Origin: CAZICM01 sp964537685
GTDB taxonomy: Bacteria; Myxococcota_A; Polyangia; Polyangiales; Polyangiaceae
DNA: 64,000 nt
Reading direction: 5' to 3'
Assembly (NCBI GenBank): GCA_964537685.1
Contig: CAZICM010000005.1
Location: 124,001 to 188,000, forward strand
In this document: positions 61,506 through 64,000 of the stretch, piece after piece
Position numbering within the stretch: position 1 is the first letter of the stretch
Layout of the letters: the number at the start of each line of letters is the position of its first letter
Notes under the pieces: generated by a model
The model's input: the letters and a program-made list of their open reading frames with translations, nothing else
What the model was told of the DNA's origin: nothing
Databases searched by the model: none
Position numbers and translations under genes: made by a program

Positions 61506-63310
61506 TCGCTTAAATCTGCCTCTTCACTCCCCCGCCCCAACATCGCTAGCATCTGAGGAACTTCATCCGCAATTTCACCCGCCAATAGCCCCCTATCGCT
61601 CCCCGTCCTCGCCCTCCAGGCATCCCCGCACAACGCATGCACCAATACCCCAGTACATGCCGCCCGATCCGCCCTCATCCCACACGCAAACGCCGCCACT
61701 ATCCCCGTCAGCACATCCCCCGACCCCGCCGTCGCCAACACAGGATTCCCCGCCATGCAAATAAACATACGCCCATCCGGCATCGCAATAATGGTCCTCG
61801 CCCCCTTCAACACCACCGTCGCCCGGCTCCTCGCCACCGCTTCCCGCACCGCCCCAAAACGATCTTGCTCAATCGCATGCGCGCTCCGCCCCAAAAGCCG
61901 CCCCAACTCCCCAGGATGAGGCGTCAAGACCAACGACCCCCGCGCATCCGCCAATTGCTCGATTCGCCCCACAAAATGCGTCAGCGCATCCGCATCCACC
62001 ACCTTTACCCCATCCCACGCCAGCACCACATGGTCCACCGCCCGCCTCGCCTTTTCATCCAGACCCAAGCCGGGACCAATCGCCACCGCGCGTTTTCCCG
62101 CGAGCGCTTCATCCAAAGATGGCTCAATCCTATCCAATTCAATCCGCGCCGACATCGTCTCCAGCATACGCGAATCCAGCGAAAGCGCCGCATCGGGCCA
62201 AGTGCATACCGTCACAAGCCCAGCCCCAGCCCGCAGCGCCGCCCGCGCCGTCAACAAACTCGCCCCCAGCTTCCCCAGCGAACCCGCCACCACCAGCACA
62301 TTCCCCGCCCGGTGCTTATGCGTATTCGCTTCCCGCGCCACAATATACGAACTCACCGTCTCCGTCCTCAACACCTCCGCCACATGCCCCACATGGTTGA
62401 GAATCGGCCCATCCGGTACACCCAAATCTACCACATGCACATTGCCCGATAGCCTCGCTCCCTCGGGCGTCAACAACCCAATCTTCAAATGCCCAAATGT
62501 CACCGTATCGTCGGCCTGTACCGCAATCCCCATCGGCTCGCCGCTGTCCGCATCCAATCCAGAAGGAATATCCAGCGCCACACAATGACAGCGCGACGCA
62601 TTCATCACCCGGATCACCTCCGCCAAATAACCTTCCACCGTCCGGTTTAAACCCGTCCCAAACAGCGCATCCACCAAAATATCCGCCGCCGATAACGCAT
62701 CCTCCAAGGGCCTCAGGTTCGCGTGAAAGGGCAATTCGGTGAATTTACCTCCTAAATCGATAAAAGCATCATGATTCACACGGCTCTCGCCCGTCACCTT
62801 CTCCGAGCTCCCCGCCAAAAACACATCCACATCCGCGCCCCGCGCCAGCAAATGCCGGGCAACCACAAAACCATCGCCCCCGTTTAATCCAGCCCCGCAC
62901 ACCACCACCACCCGCGCATTCAACGGATACCTCGCCGGCTGCCCAGGGCTCGGCACATGCCTCACCGGAAATTGCCGCGCCCGGCTCGCCAAATGCTCCG
63001 CCGCCCTCCGCTGCTCCCGCGTGTCGATATGCGTGTTCAAACCATGCGACGAAGGCGGCTGCCCCCCTTGAACCACAGCTCCCCTCGACAATTGCAAATG
63101 ACCCAAAGCCTGCGCCGAAAAAGGCGAAAGCCCACCCGCCTTCGGCGAACCCAGCGCACGGCTCCGCTGCTGCTCTTCTATCAAGGCCGAAATCACATCG
63201 GCCGCGCCCCGGCCCGCGTTCTCCATCAAAATGGCGCCGGGCACATGAAATACCTCAATGGCATAGCGATCGAAGGCGCGCATCTGCGCCCGCGTAAGCA
63301 CGGGAATCAT
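61502..63310 (-). CDS. nnr: bifunctional NAD(P)HX epimerase/dehydratase, with an internal insertion
   Basis: Repairs hydrated NAD(P)H: the N-terminal epimerase domain interconverts R/S-NAD(P)HX and the C-terminal kinase-fold domain dehydrates it using ADP or ATP. Epimerase: GAGLNGGDGFVVARHL (usually GxGNNGGDG), DALFGTGLNR, ALDIPSGLDADSG. Dehydratase: GSLGKLGAS, GPGLGLDE, VDADAL, LTPHPGELGRLLG, VVLKGARTII, GNPVLATAGSGDVLTG. At 602 residues it is well above the ~500 of the family; the excess is an inserted segment at about residues 47-131 between the first helix and the Rossmann strand RVVVV. The insertion has no likeness to the family. Gene is followed by the GNAT, coupled by GTGA. Confidence 0.93.
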   Translation of the reverse strand: MIPVLTRAQMRAFDRYAIEVFHVPGAILMENAGRGAADVISALIEEQQRSRALGSPKAGGLSPFSAQALGHLQLSRGAVVQGGQPPSSHGLNTHIDTREQRRAAEHLASRARQFPVRHVPSPGQPARYPLNARVVVVCGAGLNGGDGFVVARHLLARGADVDVFLAGSSEKVTGESRVNHDAFIDLGGKFTELPFHANLRPLEDALSAADILVDALFGTGLNRTVEGYLAEVIRVMNASRCHCVALDIPSGLDADSGEPMGIAVQADDTVTFGHLKIGLLTPEGARLSGNVHVVDLGVPDGPILNHVGHVAEVLRTETVSSYIVAREANTHKHRAGNVLVVAGSLGKLGASLLTARAALRAGAGLVTVCTWPDAALSLDSRMLETMSARIELDRIEPSLDEALAGKRAVAIGPGLGLDEKARRAVDHVVLAWDGVKVVDADALTHFVGRIEQLADARGSLVLTPHPGELGRLLGRSAHAIEQDRFGAVREAVARSRATVVLKGARTIIAMPDGRMFICMAGNPVLATAGSGDVLTGIVAAFACGMRADRAACTGVLVHALCGDAWRARTGSDRGLLAGEIADEVPQMLAMLGRGSEEADLSE

Positions 63311-63329
63311 CTCGTCTCTCCCTATTGAC

Positions 63330-64000
63330 TTAGATTCGGGGCCTCAGCGCCACGCCTCTTTGGATCGCGGCCCGCATATCGCGAACCGCCGTCTCCAAAC
63401 CGCAAAATACAGCGTCCGCTATCACCGAATGACCAATATTCACTTCTTCTATTTCGGCGATGGCCGCAACGCTCACCACATTCCTGCGCGTTAACCCATG
63501 CCCCGCCGCCACTTCCATCCCAAGCGCGCGCGCCCTCCGCGCCGCATCCATCAAGCGCTTGAGCTCCGCCGCCGAATGCCCCGTATGCACCACGCCTTCA
63601 TAGGCCGAACAATATTCGCCCGTATGCAGCTCCACCTGCTGCGCCCCAACCTCCGCCGATATATCCATCGACGCATCGTCGGGATTCACAAACAAACTCA
63701 CCTTGATCCCCGCGCCCCTCGCCATCGCAATCGCCTGCTCCACCGCCGCGCGCTGCCCCTTCACATCCAGCCCGCCCTCCGTCGTCCGCTCCTCCCTCCG
63801 CTCGGGCACCAGCGTAATCACATGAGGCCGGATCCGCTCCGCAATCGCGATCATCTCGTCCGTCGCGCCCATCTCCAAATTCAAAATCGTCCCGATCCCC
63901 GCCTTCAGGCGCGCCACATCATCATCGCGGATATGCCTTCGATCCTCGCGCAAATGAGCCGTAATCCCATCGGCCCCCGCGGCCTCGCACACGGCCGCGG
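63330..64000 (-). CDS. pdxJ: pyridoxine 5'-phosphate synthase, 5' end beyond window
   Basis: PdxJ condenses amino-acetone phosphate with deoxyxylulose phosphate into pyridoxine 5'-phosphate (vitamin B6). Visible motifs: GADGITAHLREDRRHI, NLEMGATDEM, LVPERREERTTEGGLDV, VSLFVNPDD, VELHTGEYC, AGHGLTRRNV and IGHSVIADAVFCGL. The open frame runs past the window edge; the family begins about 30 residues earlier (MxxLGVNVDHVATLR), so the start lies outside. The stop is at 63330, 19 bases ahead of the nnr start, suggesting an operon pdxJ-nnr-GNAT on the minus strand. Confidence 0.96.
   Translation of the reverse strand, partial: AAVCEAAGADGITAHLREDRRHIRDDDVARLKAGIGTILNLEMGATDEMIAIAERIRPHVITLVPERREERTTEGGLDVKGQRAAVEQAIAMARGAGIKVSLFVNPDDASMDISAEVGAQQVELHTGEYCSAYEGVVHTGHSAAELKRLMDAARRARALGMEVAAGHGLTRRNVVSVAAIAEIEEVNIGHSVIADAVFCGLETAVRDMRAAIQRGVALRPRI

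Noticed and set aside
61637..62452. 271-codon Arg/His/Pro-rich open frame antisense to nnr
   Set aside because: Shadow of the real gene; no starts, motifs or signal, and base use follows the opposite strand.

Overview
ORGANISM. The window reads as chromosome of a Gram-negative myxobacterium-like organism (Myxococcota, most likely the Polyangiales/Sorangiineae side). Reasons: three Hanks-type Ser/Thr kinases in 64 kb (one a 1,315-residue kinase/ATPase/TPR giant), a kinase followed by a PEGA-domain protein, many lipoproteins, VWA-type lipoproteins with Gly/Ser-rich linkers after the lipobox, a MopE-like metal-binding segment, large TPR proteins, and no compact metabolic operons. The taxonomic call is inference from gene content. 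Base composition looks moderately GC-rich with sharp AT-rich islands at some gene borders. Genes are dense on both strands, and many same-strand neighbours are coupled by 4-base ATGA/GTGA/TTGA overlaps. LAYOUT. 0-5.3 kb: a minus-strand cell-envelope cluster with a large secreted lipoprotein, a PAP2/inositol-phosphorylceramide-synthase-like membrane protein, a very divergent LpxK and a small lipoprotein. 5.3-9.4 kb: Ser/Thr kinase, PEGA protein and acyl-CoA ligase. 9.4-10.9 kb: base-excision repair pair ung and nth. 11-15.4 kb: secreted barrel-like protein, ECF sigma factor, probable membrane partner of that sigma factor, VWA-like lipoprotein. 15.4-16.1 kb: non-coding region dominated by a ~43-bp tandem repeat. 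16.1-22.5 kb: ftsH, a small kinase, and a Xer-type recombinase coupled to a membrane sulfatase. 22.5-32.7 kb: VWA lipoprotein, DUF962/Mpo1-like protein, a coupled PAS-STAS / YjbR / VOC-GNAT operon, a Sel1-repeat lipoprotein and the giant kinase. 33-35.1 kb: gph and purA, followed by a 123-bp inverted-repeat element. 35.2-47.3 kb: membrane-anchored parvulin-like protein, PHA-system protein, two coupled giant TPR paralogues (about 1,590 and 1,740 residues) and proC. 47.3-54.9 kb: redox and transport block with a haem-c lipoprotein, formate dehydrogenase alpha subunit, MauG/CcpA-type di-haem peroxidase and CysTWA. 55-64 kb: coiled-coil membrane protein, small lipoprotein, purple-acid-phosphatase-like lipoprotein, MBL hydrolase, thiolase, second ECF sigma factor, GNAT, Nnr (NAD(P)HX repair) and a truncated pdxJ. 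HOW IT FITS TOGETHER. Most of the region is signalling, envelope and housekeeping. The most unusual points are: (1) an LpxK homologue that keeps its P-loop but has lost other family motifs, coupled to a ceramide-phosphate-type lipid enzyme, suggesting remodelled or sphingolipid-based envelope chemistry; (2) the two coupled giant TPR paralogues with a shared C-terminal domain resembling a degenerate zincin; (3) two kinds of non-coding repeat, the ~43-bp array upstream of ftsH and the 123-bp inverted-repeat element after purA; (4) an in-frame insertion of about 85 residues inside Nnr. No rRNA, complete tRNA, insertion sequence, CRISPR array or prophage was found.
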